From: Pelagibacteraceae bacterium AG-430-I06
Lineage (GTDB): Bacteria > Pseudomonadota > Alphaproteobacteria > Pelagibacterales > Pelagibacteraceae
NCBI GenBank assembly: GCA_003209895.1
Contig: QCOH01000004.1
Span: 16,124-80,123 of the forward strand
Reading direction: 5' to 3'
Length of the DNA stretch: 64,000 bases
The notes beneath the pieces were generated by a model. It saw nothing but the letters and a program-made list of their open reading frames with translations. It searched no databases and had not been told where the DNA came from. Positions 7,807-16,615 of this stretch are shown one piece after another (within the stretch, counting starts at the first letter, position 1; each line of letters starts with the position of its first letter). The position numbers and the translations under genes are program-made.

Positions 7807-8796
7807 TTAATTTAATTTCTTAGAATAATCTTGCTTGGAATGTTTATAAACAGGTAAATAATATTTGAATGTATATCCCTTGTTTAATGATTTCATGTAA
7901 GCTTTGTTCCAAAGAGCGACCCATTGTTGGTAAGTTTTAACTTTGATATTTTCTTTTTTGGCACTTCTTACATAAAAACTTGGTAATGGCTCTCTCCCTG
8001 AACTTTGCCCAGCTTTATGAAATCTAATGTCCATACTTATCCTAATATTTTTTGAAACATTTGGAAGAGAACAGTGAATTAATCTTTTGTCTAAAATAAT
8101 TATATCGCCAACATCAGCTTCAAGTGGAACCATTTTGCTATACTTATGGATAAGTTCTGAATTTTTTATTTCCACCTGACCTTTTGATCCGTGGTGGTGA
8201 TTTAACAAACCTAGTTTATTACTTTTAGGTACAGCCAACATACAGCCGTTCTTAGCATTAGTTTTTGTAAATGGTATCCAGACTGTCACCAAGTCAGTTT
8301 TGAATCTTGCTTTTTTATTTATAGTTCCTTCATCTTGGTGCCATGGTGTTCTACCAATTAAACCATCCATAAAATTTTTACCTGAATTTATATTTGGTTT
8401 TTTCACCCTAAAAGTTTGAACTGGATTTGAAAAAATTTCTTTACCAATAATTTTCTCAACTACATTTAAAATTTTATCCGATTTAATTAAATTGAATATT
8501 GACTCAGGATTAAAATATTCAACATTTTCATGTTTTTTAAAGTTTTGTGGGGGTCTATTATTAAAAACTTTTTCAAAAGTTACCCCAGATTTTTTGGTTA
8601 ATGCAAAATACTTATCCTGAAACTTTAATTTAAATAATCTCTTCGCTTCCTTCGTTGTAAAGTACTTTTCTATTAGTTTATTAGCTTTTGCTTCTAAATC
8701 ATTAAGTACAGGCTTGATATCTTTTTGAAAATTAAGGACGTTTCTTATTCTTATGAAACCTTTGGCTTTTAGCTCTTTATTTATTTTGTTTTTCAC
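7807..8796 (-). CDS. Phytanoyl-CoA dioxygenase (PhyH) family protein
   Basis: A 329-residue Fe(II)/2-oxoglutarate-dependent oxygenase of the PhyH family, with a double-stranded beta-helix core. The metal triad is visible as H153 and D155 in PWHQDEG and H241 in RLIHCSLPN, with R252 (NIRIS) placed to bind 2-oxoglutarate. Related marine bacterial enzymes hydroxylate acyl-CoAs, amino-acid derivatives or phosphonates, so the substrate is open. Upstream and downstream spacing suggests a two-gene unit with the EamA transporter. A strongly basic N-terminus is present but no signal peptide, so it acts in the cytosol. Confidence 0.82.
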   Translation of the reverse strand: MKNKINKELKAKGFIRIRNVLNFQKDIKPVLNDLEAKANKLIEKYFTTKEAKRLFKLKFQDKYFALTKKSGVTFEKVFNNRPPQNFKKHENVEYFNPESIFNLIKSDKILNVVEKIIGKEIFSNPVQTFRVKKPNINSGKNFMDGLIGRTPWHQDEGTINKKARFKTDLVTVWIPFTKTNAKNGCMLAVPKSNKLGLLNHHHGSKGQVEIKNSELIHKYSKMVPLEADVGDIIILDKRLIHCSLPNVSKNIRISMDIRFHKAGQSSGREPLPSFYVRSAKKENIKVKTYQQWVALWNKAYMKSLNKGYTFKYYLPVYKHSKQDYSKKLN

Positions 8797-8842
8797 AGTC
8801 TTAGAATCTTAATTTATTAATTAAAATCATATATCGTCCGTA

Positions 8843-9640
8843 TTAAACTGCAAGTGCTTTTCTCATTTCTTCGTCATCCATTTTTTTACCTAAATAAGCC
8901 TCAATTACAGCGTTATCATCCTTGATCTGGGAAGGGGTTCCCTCTGCTATCTTTTCACCATGATCAAGAACTGTAACTTTACTACAGGTGTCCATAACCA
9001 CTTTTAATATGTGCTCAATTATAATTAGTGTTAAGCCATATTTTTCTTTTAACCGCATTAATATCTTCATCAAATTATCAACGTTCACCGGTGATAGACC
9101 TGCAGCAGGTTCATCTAACATTAATAACTTTGGTTTTCCTGCAATAGCTCTAGCTAAAACGAGAAGTCTTCTTTGACCTCCAGATAATTCACTAGCGTTC
9201 ATCTCTGCATAATCTGCTAACCCTACAAAGGATAAAAGTTCCATCATTTCTTCTTTAATTACTTTTTCCTGATCCCAAATTTTTTTTCTACCTATTACCG
9301 CATCAATAAACTTGTATGGAACTAAAGTGTGATAACCAGACATTACATTGTTTATCACTGACATATCTTGATACAATCTCAATAATTGAAAAGTTCTTGC
9401 CAAGCCGAGTTCACCTACTTTATGTGGAGGTTCATTAGTTATATCATGTCCATCAAATTCTATATAACTACCTGGGTCAGGATCATAAACACCAGATACT
9501 AAGTTAAAAAAAGTACTTTTGCCCGAGCCATTTGGTCCAATTATTCCTCTAATTTCATTTTTAGGTAATTCAAAATCGACTTTATTAATAGCTTTTAAAC
9601 CACCAAATGCCTTCATTAATTTTTTAGTTTTTAAAAGCAT
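8843..9640 (-). CDS. Branched-chain amino acid-type ABC transporter ATPase (LivG-like)
   Basis: A 265-residue ATP-binding subunit of an HAAT-family importer. It has Walker A GPNGSGKST (35-43), the Q-loop region TFQLLRLY, signature LSGGQRR (152-158), Walker B LLMLDEP (172-178) and the extended C-terminal tail EAYLGKK typical of LivG. It overlaps the permease gene by one base and is the third gene of the minus-strand transporter half. The second ATPase and second permease are encoded divergently at 11992-13747, so the five-part transporter is complete but split. Family members import branched-chain amino acids, urea, amides or aromatic and short organic acids; the nearby acyl-CoA enzymes favour an organic acid. 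Confidence 0.9.
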   Translation of the reverse strand: MLLKTKKLMKAFGGLKAINKVDFELPKNEIRGIIGPNGSGKSTFFNLVSGVYDPDPGSYIEFDGHDITNEPPHKVGELGLARTFQLLRLYQDMSVINNVMSGYHTLVPYKFIDAVIGRKKIWDQEKVIKEEMMELLSFVGLADYAEMNASELSGGQRRLLVLARAIAGKPKLLMLDEPAAGLSPVNVDNLMKILMRLKEKYGLTLIIIEHILKVVMDTCSKVTVLDHGEKIAEGTPSQIKDDNAVIEAYLGKKMDDEEMRKALAV

Positions 9641-10629
9641 TATTTACTAGCCACCCCTTGTTTTTTTTTAAATCTTCGGTCTATGAAGTATTTATCAATA
9701 AAACCGCCAATACCTTTTGGCATAAATAAAATTGTCAAAACAATAGTTAAACCAAATATAAATAATTGATATTCATAAAGCGGTCTTGTTAAATCGTAAA
9801 CAATGGTAATTATCACAGCTCCGATTATTCCTCCCCATATGTGTCCTAAACCACCAAATACAACCATGGCAAGGAAAGTTACCATTTCAATAACAGTGTA
9901 ATTATTTGGATGGATGTAACCCGGTGGTAAATGAGCGTAAACAGCTCCTGCAGCTCCAGCAAACATGGCGCTTAAAATAAAAGCTAACATTTTATGTTTT
10001 TTTACATTTATTCCTGATGCAGCTGCAGAAATAGGATCTTCTCTAACTGCCATGAAGGCTCGTCCGATTGATGATCTTAAAACACTGAAAGAGAAATATA
10101 TTGCAATTAACATTATAGGCATTGAAATATAATAATACTTATCAGGTGTATCAAAAGTAATCCCAAATAGTTCAGGTTGAGATATACTTGAAATACCATA
10201 AGTCGAACCAAAAAATTCACCGTTCTCAATAAATAGTCTTATAGCTTCACCACCTCCTAAAGTGGCAAGTGCTAAATATGGTCCCTCAAGTCTAAAAGAT
10301 GGAATTGCAAAAGCAACACCAAACAAACCTGTTACTAAAATAGCAACTGGCAAAGTTATCCATAGCGATGCACCTAGATACATAAACATACATCCAGCAG
10401 TATAAGAACCAACAGCATATAAACCTACGTGTCCAACAGTAACTTGTCCGCAATAACCCTTAACAATATTCAAACCAGCTGCAACAATGATGTTTATAAA
10501 AATTAGACTTGATAAATGAGATTGATAAAGATCGGTAAAAAAAATTGATGGTATTGCCATCAAAATAAAAAAAGCAATAATGAAACCTAAAAAAGGATAC
10601 TGTCTAATAATATCTTTAAATTTTTCCAT
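9640..10629 (-). CDS. Branched-chain amino acid-type ABC transporter permease (LivM-like)
   Basis: Inner-membrane permease with eight to ten hydrophobic helices and the LivM signature GYCGQVTVGHVGLYAVGSYTAG, followed later by VREDPISAAASGINV, the coupling loop that docks the ATPase. The open frame extends to 10674, but that longer start lies within the 3' arm of a terminator hairpin. I chose the ATG at 10629 (MEKFKDIIRQ), which gives 329 residues and is preceded by a purine-rich AAGAG. It is followed at once by the LivG-like ATPase (one-base overlap). It probably pairs with the LivH-like permease encoded at 12710. Confidence 0.88.
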   Translation of the reverse strand: MEKFKDIIRQYPFLGFIIAFFILMAIPSIFFTDLYQSHLSSLIFINIIVAAGLNIVKGYCGQVTVGHVGLYAVGSYTAGCMFMYLGASLWITLPVAILVTGLFGVAFAIPSFRLEGPYLALATLGGGEAIRLFIENGEFFGSTYGISSISQPELFGITFDTPDKYYYISMPIMLIAIYFSFSVLRSSIGRAFMAVREDPISAAASGINVKKHKMLAFILSAMFAGAAGAVYAHLPPGYIHPNNYTVIEMVTFLAMVVFGGLGHIWGGIIGAVIITIVYDLTRPLYEYQLFIFGLTIVLTILFMPKGIGGFIDKYFIDRRFKKKQGVASK

Positions 10630-10648
10630 TATTTTTACTCTTGAAACT

Positions 10649-10680
10649 AAAAATGAGCGGTGGTTTTTAATCACCGCTCA
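10649..10680 (-). terminator. Rho-independent terminator/attenuator behind the binding-protein gene
   Basis: A perfect nine-base stem, TGAGCGGTG (10654-10662) and CACCGCTCA (10672-10680), with a nine-base loop, followed on the minus strand by five T (10649-10653). It lies between the substrate-binding protein gene and the permease gene of the same operon. It probably lowers expression of the membrane parts relative to the abundant binding protein. Confidence 0.8.
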
Positions 10681-10694
10681 TAAATTTTTATTTA

Positions 10695-11885
10695 TTACAG
10701 ACCGTCGGTAGGTTTAAAAGTAACTGTACCAGCTACTGCTGTCTTCCAGTTTTTACCACCTCTAGTGTATTCAATCATAACAGGCGTTTTGTTACCATCT
10801 CTACACTCCGGAGATCCTGCTGCACAAAAACTTATCGGCCCAGAAGCTAATCCAGTAAAGTTTCTAATGTTAGCTATTGAATCTCTAACAGCGTTTCTAT
10901 CAGCAGCTAAATTGCCAGTAAAGTTAACTTTTTCTAAAGCTGGTTTTAGCATGTCTAATAGATCTTGCATTTGTGAAAAATCATGGCCCGGTGTTACACC
11001 GTATTTACTTTTAACCATCTTCACAAATTTTTTAGCAATTGGTCGTGTGTCAGATGCCGCAAATGCAGCAGAGTAAACAACACCAACAGCTGCTTTACCA
11101 GCGTTTGTTGGTACTTCTACTTTTGATGCTACAGAATTTGCAACTCTATGAACACCTTTTGGTATTCCAACCTCGTAAGATTGTACAAGCATACGAACAG
11201 TTTCATCAACTAATCCTGATAAAACAATTACATCTGGGTTAGCTGCTTTAGCTTTCATTAAATATGATCTAAAGTCAGTTTCTTTTTCACCAGCTTGAAC
11301 TTGATAAACAGGATCAACTCCATATTCATCTTTCATATACTTCATCATCTCTTTTGCAAAGACCATACTCGCTTGGTCAGGTACATAGATATAAGCTATC
11401 TTTTTCCCTTGTTGTTCAGCAGTAAACTTTCCTTGCACAATTTTATAAAATCTAGATGAAACAGGTACTCTGAATATATATTCACTACCCGTCATCGTTA
11501 TTTTTGAACTTGTCGAGTGAGGTATAATTTGTGGAACGCCAGCTTTAGTTATTACAGGTACCATAGGTAATGTAACAGAACTACAGCTAGATCCAATTAT
11601 AACGTGGACTTTGTCTTGGTAAGCAAGCTTCGTTGCATTTGCTACACCTTTTTCAGACTTACACTCATCATTGTAAAGAGTTAAATCAATTTTTTTACCA
11701 TTAATTCCACCCTGAGAGTTCCACATTTTGACCGTGTCTTCAATTAGCATTCCATGCTTGTAACCAACATCTGACAGCATTCTGAAAGAAACACCAATTT
11801 TGATGTTATCAGCTTGCGCCAATGTCGTAACTAGTAAACTAGCAGTGAACACTAGACTTGAAAAAATAATATTTATTTTCTTCAT
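10695..11885 (-). CDS. Branched-chain amino acid-type ABC transporter substrate-binding protein (LivJ/K-like)
   Basis: A 396-residue periplasmic binding protein (peripla_BP_6/type I fold) with a clear signal peptide, MKKINIIFSSLVFTASLLVTTLAQA, cleaved before DNIKIG. The two lobes follow: DDNA-binding fold N-lobe with NDECKSEKG and VIIGSSCSS, where two cysteines (in DECKS and SSCSS) could form the usual disulfide. A second cysteine pair lies near the end (FCAAGSPECRDG). A strong purine-rich site (AAGGGGG) stands seven or so bases before the ATG, fitting high expression. It is followed by a terminator hairpin and then the permease and ATPase. The ligand is unknown; divergence from the catabolic genes suggests an organic acid or amide. 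Confidence 0.9.
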   Translation of the reverse strand: MKKINIIFSSLVFTASLLVTTLAQADNIKIGVSFRMLSDVGYKHGMLIEDTVKMWNSQGGINGKKIDLTLYNDECKSEKGVANATKLAYQDKVHVIIGSSCSSVTLPMVPVITKAGVPQIIPHSTSSKITMTGSEYIFRVPVSSRFYKIVQGKFTAEQQGKKIAYIYVPDQASMVFAKEMMKYMKDEYGVDPVYQVQAGEKETDFRSYLMKAKAANPDVIVLSGLVDETVRMLVQSYEVGIPKGVHRVANSVASKVEVPTNAGKAAVGVVYSAAFAASDTRPIAKKFVKMVKSKYGVTPGHDFSQMQDLLDMLKPALEKVNFTGNLAADRNAVRDSIANIRNFTGLASGPISFCAAGSPECRDGNKTPVMIEYTRGGKNWKTAVAGTVTFKPTDGL

Positions 11886-11908
11886 TATTTCCCCCTTATT
11901 GTTTTTAA

Positions 11909-11943
11909 AATTCCTCGGCGTTTTTAATTGACGACTAGGAATT
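11909..11943. repeat. Imperfect inverted repeat in the divergent transporter intergenic region
   Basis: Arms AATTCCT (11909-11915) and AGGAATT (11937-11943) continue inward with mismatches to GCG-like pairs CGT (11919-11921) and ACG (11931-11933) around an AT-rich loop. The repeat lies 24 bases upstream of the binding-protein start and about 48 bases upstream of the opposite ATPase gene. It could be an operator shared by both transporter halves or an mRNA leader hairpin. Only symmetry is seen; no regulator gene is adjacent. Confidence 0.4.
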
Positions 11944-11991
11944 AATTTAATTAAATGCAGGAAAACATATTAAAGACTTAAAAACAACAGC

Positions 11992-12717
11992 ATGCTTAAA
12001 ATAAATAATTTAGTTTCCGGTTACGGCAGTGTCCAAATTTTAAATGGTTCAAATATGGAAGTAAAAAATCAATCCATAGTTGCATTACTTGGTGGTAATG
12101 GAACTGGTAAATCTACTATTCTTAAAGCGTGTTCAGGAATAATAAGAGCTTGGAAAGGAACAATAAGTTTTGATGGTGAGGAAATACAAAATCTTGCTCC
12201 CCATAAAATTGTTGAAAAAGGTTTAGTCCAAGTAACACAAGGAAAAGATGTTTTCCCAGCCATGACTGTTTTAGAAAACTTAAGATTGGGTGGATTTGTA
12301 TTAAAATCAAATATTGATTTAAAAAATAACCTAGAAAAAGTTTTTAATTATTTTCCAAGATTAAATGAGAGAAAAAATCAACTTGCAGCTACCCTATCAG
12401 GTGGAGAATTACAAATGCTTTGTATCGGTAGAGGATTAATGTCTAACCCCAAAATGATAATGTTAGATGAACCTAGTGCCGCTTTAGCGCCCCAGATTGT
12501 AATGGATATATTTAAAAATATTAACAAAATTAGAAAAGATGGACTTACAGTATTAGTAGTTGAACAAAACGTAAGAATGGCTCTTTTACTTGCAGACTAT
12601 GGATACGTTATAAAGGATGGAGCTATTAATGTTGAAGGAGATTCAAAAAAATTAATGTACGACGAGTCGGTGAAAGACTCTTATTTAGGCGGGGGAGGTA
12701 CTACGGTTAATGTTTAA
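11992..12717 (+). CDS. Branched-chain amino acid-type ABC transporter ATPase (LivF-like)
   Basis: A 241-residue ATP-binding subunit with Walker A GGNGTGKST (34-42), signature LSGGELQM, Walker B MIMLDEPSAALAP and H-loop region VVEQNVRMAL. The EQNVRMAL motif is typical of LivF. It overlaps the following permease by eight bases. The gene starts the plus-strand half of the transporter, divergent from the binding protein, and the same transcript probably runs into the reductase and CoA-ligase genes. That arrangement ties uptake to breakdown. Confidence 0.9.
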   Translation: MLKINNLVSGYGSVQILNGSNMEVKNQSIVALLGGNGTGKSTILKACSGIIRAWKGTISFDGEEIQNLAPHKIVEKGLVQVTQGKDVFPAMTVLENLRLGGFVLKSNIDLKNNLEKVFNYFPRLNERKNQLAATLSGGELQMLCIGRGLMSNPKMIMLDEPSAALAPQIVMDIFKNINKIRKDGLTVLVVEQNVRMALLLADYGYVIKDGAINVEGDSKKLMYDESVKDSYLGGGGTTVNV

Positions 12718-13747
12718 AAAACTTAGATTAACTTCAAAAATTGAAAATGCTTTAATGCTTACTTTTACATTAATTTTTTTAATATTCATAAGCATAAGTC
12801 CGGATATGAACCTTGAGTCTCTTAAAGGTGTTTTGATAATAGGTATTACAGTTGGAATAATTTATGGATTAGTCGCTGTAGGAATTTCTTTAATTTACAC
12901 TGGTTTAGATGTAGTAAATTTTTCACATGGTGAATTTTTTATGCTTGGCGCTTTCACTGGCTTAACCGTCTATAATTTTCTCATAGATGGAGAAATAATT
13001 TATAAAATATTTCCTGAGGCATACGGTTGGGTAGGATATGTAATTGGTCTTTTCTTAGCCTTTGTAACTATGGGTTTATTTGGAATATTGATTGAGCGAA
13101 TATTTTTAAGACCACTAACTAAAAAAGGTGGTGGTTACACAGTTGCTGGTATGGGTATAATAATATGTGGTTTTGGTTTATCAGTTATTTTACAAAACGT
13201 AGCTTACGTAATTTGGGATCCAACAGCCCACCCATTCCATGCTGATTTAGGTTTGCCTATAACACTTGGAGGAGTGACGCTACCAATGACTTACCTCTGG
13301 ATGTTAGTAACAGGTTTTATTGTTGCTGGTGCTTTATATTTTTTTTTAAATAAAACTAAAATGGGGTTAGGGGTAAGAGCCGTTGCTTATTCAAAAGTAG
13401 TATCAAACCTTGTTGGGATAAATGTTCCTTTATATATTTCAATTATATTTGGGATCGCATGTGCTTTAGCAGGAATAGCTGGTACTTTAGTTGGCCCAAC
13501 TTACCAAGTAGTTATTTATATGGGATATATAATTTTATTAAAAGCTTTCGCGGCTGCCGTGGTCGGAGGCTTTGGTAGTTTACCTGGTGCCATTATTGGT
13601 GGTTTTACAGTTGGACTTTTTGAAACCGCATGTGCCTTCTTTATATCAGGTAGTCACAAAGATGCTTACGCATTCCTCTTAATGATCGTAGTTTTACTAA
13701 TAAAGCCAACTGGTTTTTTTGGTGTTCAAGTCAAAATGAAAGCTTAA
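12710..13747 (+). CDS. Branched-chain amino acid-type ABC transporter permease (LivH-like)
   Basis: A 345-residue inner-membrane permease with about nine helices. An extra N-terminal helix (residues 14-35) precedes the LivH core, which begins ITVGIIYGLVAVGISLIYTGLDVVNFSHGEFFMLGAF. That core matches the family motif for the first helices (G-L-x-Y-x-L-x-A-x-G-x-x-L-I-Y-G-x-x-x-x-x-N-F-A-H-G). The conserved coupling segment RAVAYSKVVSNLVGINV is present. It overlaps the ATPase gene in front and the PanE-like gene behind (TAATG, one base). Confidence 0.9.
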   Translation: MFKKLRLTSKIENALMLTFTLIFLIFISISPDMNLESLKGVLIIGITVGIIYGLVAVGISLIYTGLDVVNFSHGEFFMLGAFTGLTVYNFLIDGEIIYKIFPEAYGWVGYVIGLFLAFVTMGLFGILIERIFLRPLTKKGGGYTVAGMGIIICGFGLSVILQNVAYVIWDPTAHPFHADLGLPITLGGVTLPMTYLWMLVTGFIVAGALYFFLNKTKMGLGVRAVAYSKVVSNLVGINVPLYISIIFGIACALAGIAGTLVGPTYQVVIYMGYIILLKAFAAAVVGGFGSLPGAIIGGFTVGLFETACAFFISGSHKDAYAFLLMIVVLLIKPTGFFGVQVKMKA

Positions 13748-14691
13748 TGATTAATAAAAATACAAAAGTTGCTGTACTTGGCGCAGGAGCTATGGGTTGT
13801 CTCTTCGGCGGTTTATTAGCCGAAAAAGGTTTAAGCGTAGTACTTATTGATGTGTGGAAAGAACACGTAGATGAAATAAATAACAAGGGTCTAAAAATGA
13901 TGGGCCATGGTGGCGATAGAACAGTTAAAATTGAGGCAACTACAGACCCAAAAAAACTACAACCAGTTGATGCTATAATTATAATGTGTAAAGCAACAGC
14001 TTTAGAACAGGCGCTTACGAACTCGAAGAATATTATTGGAGACAAAACCATGCTTATGTCTTTTCAAAACGGAATAGGCCACGAGGAAATTATGCAAAAT
14101 ATAGCTGGCAAAGATAAAGTTTTGGGTGGATCAACTACTCAAGCATCTAGTATTCAAGGACCTGGAATTATTCAAAACCACGCGAGCTTACCATCTTGGA
14201 TTGGAGAATATGAAGGTGGTCATAGCGAAAGAGTCAAAAATCTTGCTGAAGTATTTACTGCACATGGGTTAGAAACTTTTGCAGAAGAGAATATTAAAAG
14301 AAGAAAATGGATGAAATTATTTGCACTTACAGCCATAGGTCCTCTTTCAGCAATATTCGATCTTCACCATACTGATCTTTACATATCTAACAAAAATCAA
14401 AATATGTCTCGAAATCTAGGTAAAGAAATAATCTTAGAAACAAGAGAAGTCGCTAAAGCAGATGGTGTTGATGTAAGTGAAAAAGATTGTCTTGAAATGT
14501 TCAACAGAATTATAGACTCAAGACAAACCAATAAATCTTCCATGGCTTTTGATGTACTAAAGCACAGAAAAACTGAGATAGATTTTATTAGCGGAGCTGT
14601 ATCAAGAATTGGAAAAAAACATGGGATTAAAACACCACTAAATGATTTAATGTACAATATTATTAAAATCAAAGAAGGAATGTATATCTAA
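13747..14691 (+). CDS. Ketopantoate reductase (PanE/ApbA) family oxidoreductase
   Basis: A 314-residue NADP-dependent 2-oxo/2-hydroxy acid oxidoreductase. The Rossmann fold starts at VAVLGAGAMGCLFGGLLAEKG (GxGxxG at 12-17). The residues that act in E. coli PanE are all present by position: N108 in FQNGIG, K190 in RRKWMK and E277 in KTEIDF. The fold and residues therefore fit a working enzyme, but many PanE paralogues act on other branched 2-oxo acids. Its place inside a transporter and CoA-ligase operon, and not with panB/panC, suggests a catabolic role. It overlaps the permease gene by one base and is four bases before the acyl-CoA synthetase. Confidence 0.75.
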   Translation: MINKNTKVAVLGAGAMGCLFGGLLAEKGLSVVLIDVWKEHVDEINNKGLKMMGHGGDRTVKIEATTDPKKLQPVDAIIIMCKATALEQALTNSKNIIGDKTMLMSFQNGIGHEEIMQNIAGKDKVLGGSTTQASSIQGPGIIQNHASLPSWIGEYEGGHSERVKNLAEVFTAHGLETFAEENIKRRKWMKLFALTAIGPLSAIFDLHHTDLYISNKNQNMSRNLGKEIILETREVAKADGVDVSEKDCLEMFNRIIDSRQTNKSSMAFDVLKHRKTEIDFISGAVSRIGKKHGIKTPLNDLMYNIIKIKEGMYI

Positions 14692-14695
14692 ACCA

Positions 14696-16615
14696 GTGTC
14701 AAAAGAAATCATTTGGAAACCATCTAAAGACTTAATTAAAAGCTCTAAACTTACTAAGTTTTTAAATTTTTCAAAAACAAAAGATTATGATGATCTTGAA
14801 AAAAAAAGCTCGTCTGATCCTGGATGGTTATGGGATAATGTAATTAAATTTGCTGATTTAAAATTTTTTAAACCATATTCTAAAATTATGGATGAAAGCA
14901 AAGGTATACCTTGGACTAAATGGTGTGTAGATGGCAAAACAAATATCGTACTTAATTGCATTGATCGCCACAAAGATAAAGAATTTTTTAAGCAAACTTT
15001 TATTTTTTCCGAGAGGGAAGACGGAGAAGAAGACTCAATTACTTATGAAGAATTTGATAAAAGAATCTCAAAGGTTGGAAATACATTAAAAAATAATGGT
15101 TTCAAAAAAGGTGATGTAATAGCACTCTATATGCCTCAATTTATTGAAACCTATATTGCTTACTTTGCTATTTTAAAAATAGGTTGTATCGTTTTGCCTC
15201 TCTTCTCTGGTTACGGCTCTAAAGCTGTAATTGAAAGATTAAATATTTCAAAGGCAAAAGGTATTTTCACAGTAGATAAAACTTTTAGAAAAGCAAAAGA
15301 AATAAGAATGTTTGATCAAATAAAAGATGATCTGAACCAAGTTAATTCATTAGTAAAAATATTCCTTTTGGGAAATGACAAAGGTAAAAAAATATTTAAT
15401 TGGAGTAACTTTGAAAATGTATCAGATAAATTAAAAACGGAAGAAATGAATGCTGAAGATCCAGCTATAATACATTTTACCTCTGGTACCACAGGAAAAC
15501 CAAAAGGATGTGTTTATACCCACATAGGCCTTGTAGCAAAAATGGCATTTGATGAAGGAATACTAGCTGACTTTAAACAGACCGACGTTCATTTATGTAT
15601 GGCAGATATGGGTTGGATGGTTGGATCGAAATCAGCAACTATTGCATCATCACACGGTGCTAAAATGATAATTGCAGAAGGTGTTCCAGATTTTCCAAAT
15701 GAATTAAGATTTTGGAAATTAATTGAAAAATATAAAGTATCTTGGACCGAGTTATCCCCTGCATTAATTAGAAATCAAATGACAAAAAATGAAATACTTT
15801 TTAAAAATTTAAATTTAGATTCATTAAGAATTGTTTGTACAGGCGGGGAACCATGGACAGAAAAACCATGGAAGTGGTTATTTGAATTTATTGGTAAATC
15901 AAAAGTACCTATTATGAATTCAGCTGGTGGAACCGAGGTATCTGGATCTATACTGCACTGTTGCTTGCATAGACCCTTTAAAGTTGGTTCTTTTAATGCA
16001 CCCATTCCTGGAATGAGTGCAGATATTGTGGATTCAAAAGGCGAAAAAGTATCTGCTGATCAAATGGGAGAATTGGTAATGAGAAAATCATCAATAGGAT
16101 TAACTAAAAGTTTATGGAATGATGATGAAAGATACATACAGAATTATTGGAACGTAATAAAAAATGACTTATGGGTTCATGGCGATTTAGCTAGTAAGGA
16201 TAAAGACGGTCACTGGTATCTTCACGGTAGGTCAGACGATACAATTAAAATTTCAGGTAAAAGAATTGGTCCATCAGAGTTAGAAAGTGTAATTGTCAAA
16301 AGTGGTAAAGTCAAAGAGGCTGCGGCCGTTGGAATTCCAGATGAAGGAAAAGGATCTAAGATAATTTTATCTATAGTTCCTCTTGAAAGTGAAAAAAACC
16401 CTAAAGAAAACTTGTTTATTGATTTAATTATAAAAGATTTAGGAAAATCATTTAAGCCTGATAAAGTAATATTTGTTAAGGATTTACCTAAAACAAGAAA
16501 TATGAAAATAATGAGGAGAGTAATAAAATCGTGTTTAACAAATGAGGACCCTGGCGATATTTCAACTTTATTAAACCCAGAGTCAGTAGAGGAAATAAAA
16601 CAGCATGCAATTTAA
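14696..16615 (+). CDS. AMP-forming acyl-CoA synthetase (acetyl/acetoacetyl-CoA synthetase-like)
   Basis: A 639-residue adenylate-forming enzyme that activates a carboxylic acid to its CoA thioester. The N-terminus (IIWKPSKDLIKSSKLTKFL) and length resemble acetoacetyl-CoA synthetase. Seen are the P-loop HFTSGTTGKPKG (about 260-272), the A5-like segment SAGGTEVSG, VHGDLASKDKDGHWYLHGRSDDTIKISGKRIGPSELES (A7-A8), and the C-terminal catalytic lysine in TRNMKIMRR near residue 603. It starts with GTG, the only start fitting the spacing behind the reductase. It overlaps the crotonase gene by eleven bases. The substrate is not evident, but coupling to a BadI/MenB-like hydrolase suggests a cyclic or oxo acid. 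Confidence 0.85.
   Translation: MSKEIIWKPSKDLIKSSKLTKFLNFSKTKDYDDLEKKSSSDPGWLWDNVIKFADLKFFKPYSKIMDESKGIPWTKWCVDGKTNIVLNCIDRHKDKEFFKQTFIFSEREDGEEDSITYEEFDKRISKVGNTLKNNGFKKGDVIALYMPQFIETYIAYFAILKIGCIVLPLFSGYGSKAVIERLNISKAKGIFTVDKTFRKAKEIRMFDQIKDDLNQVNSLVKIFLLGNDKGKKIFNWSNFENVSDKLKTEEMNAEDPAIIHFTSGTTGKPKGCVYTHIGLVAKMAFDEGILADFKQTDVHLCMADMGWMVGSKSATIASSHGAKMIIAEGVPDFPNELRFWKLIEKYKVSWTELSPALIRNQMTKNEILFKNLNLDSLRIVCTGGEPWTEKPWKWLFEFIGKSKVPIMNSAGGTEVSGSILHCCLHRPFKVGSFNAPIPGMSADIVDSKGEKVSADQMGELVMRKSSIGLTKSLWNDDERYIQNYWNVIKNDLWVHGDLASKDKDGHWYLHGRSDDTIKISGKRIGPSELESVIVKSGKVKEAAAVGIPDEGKGSKIILSIVPLESEKNPKENLFIDLIIKDLGKSFKPDKVIFVKDLPKTRNMKIMRRVIKSCLTNEDPGDISTLLNPESVEEIKQHAI

Noticed and set aside
10630..10674. 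Longer start of the LivM-like permease
   Set aside because: It would begin within the 3' arm of the terminator hairpin; the ATG at 10629 has a purine-rich site and normal family length.
6071..14691. PanB-like plus PanE-like genes as a pantothenate biosynthesis unit
   Set aside because: They are 7 kb apart on different transcripts, the PanB-like protein lacks the metal ligands, and no panC or panD is present.
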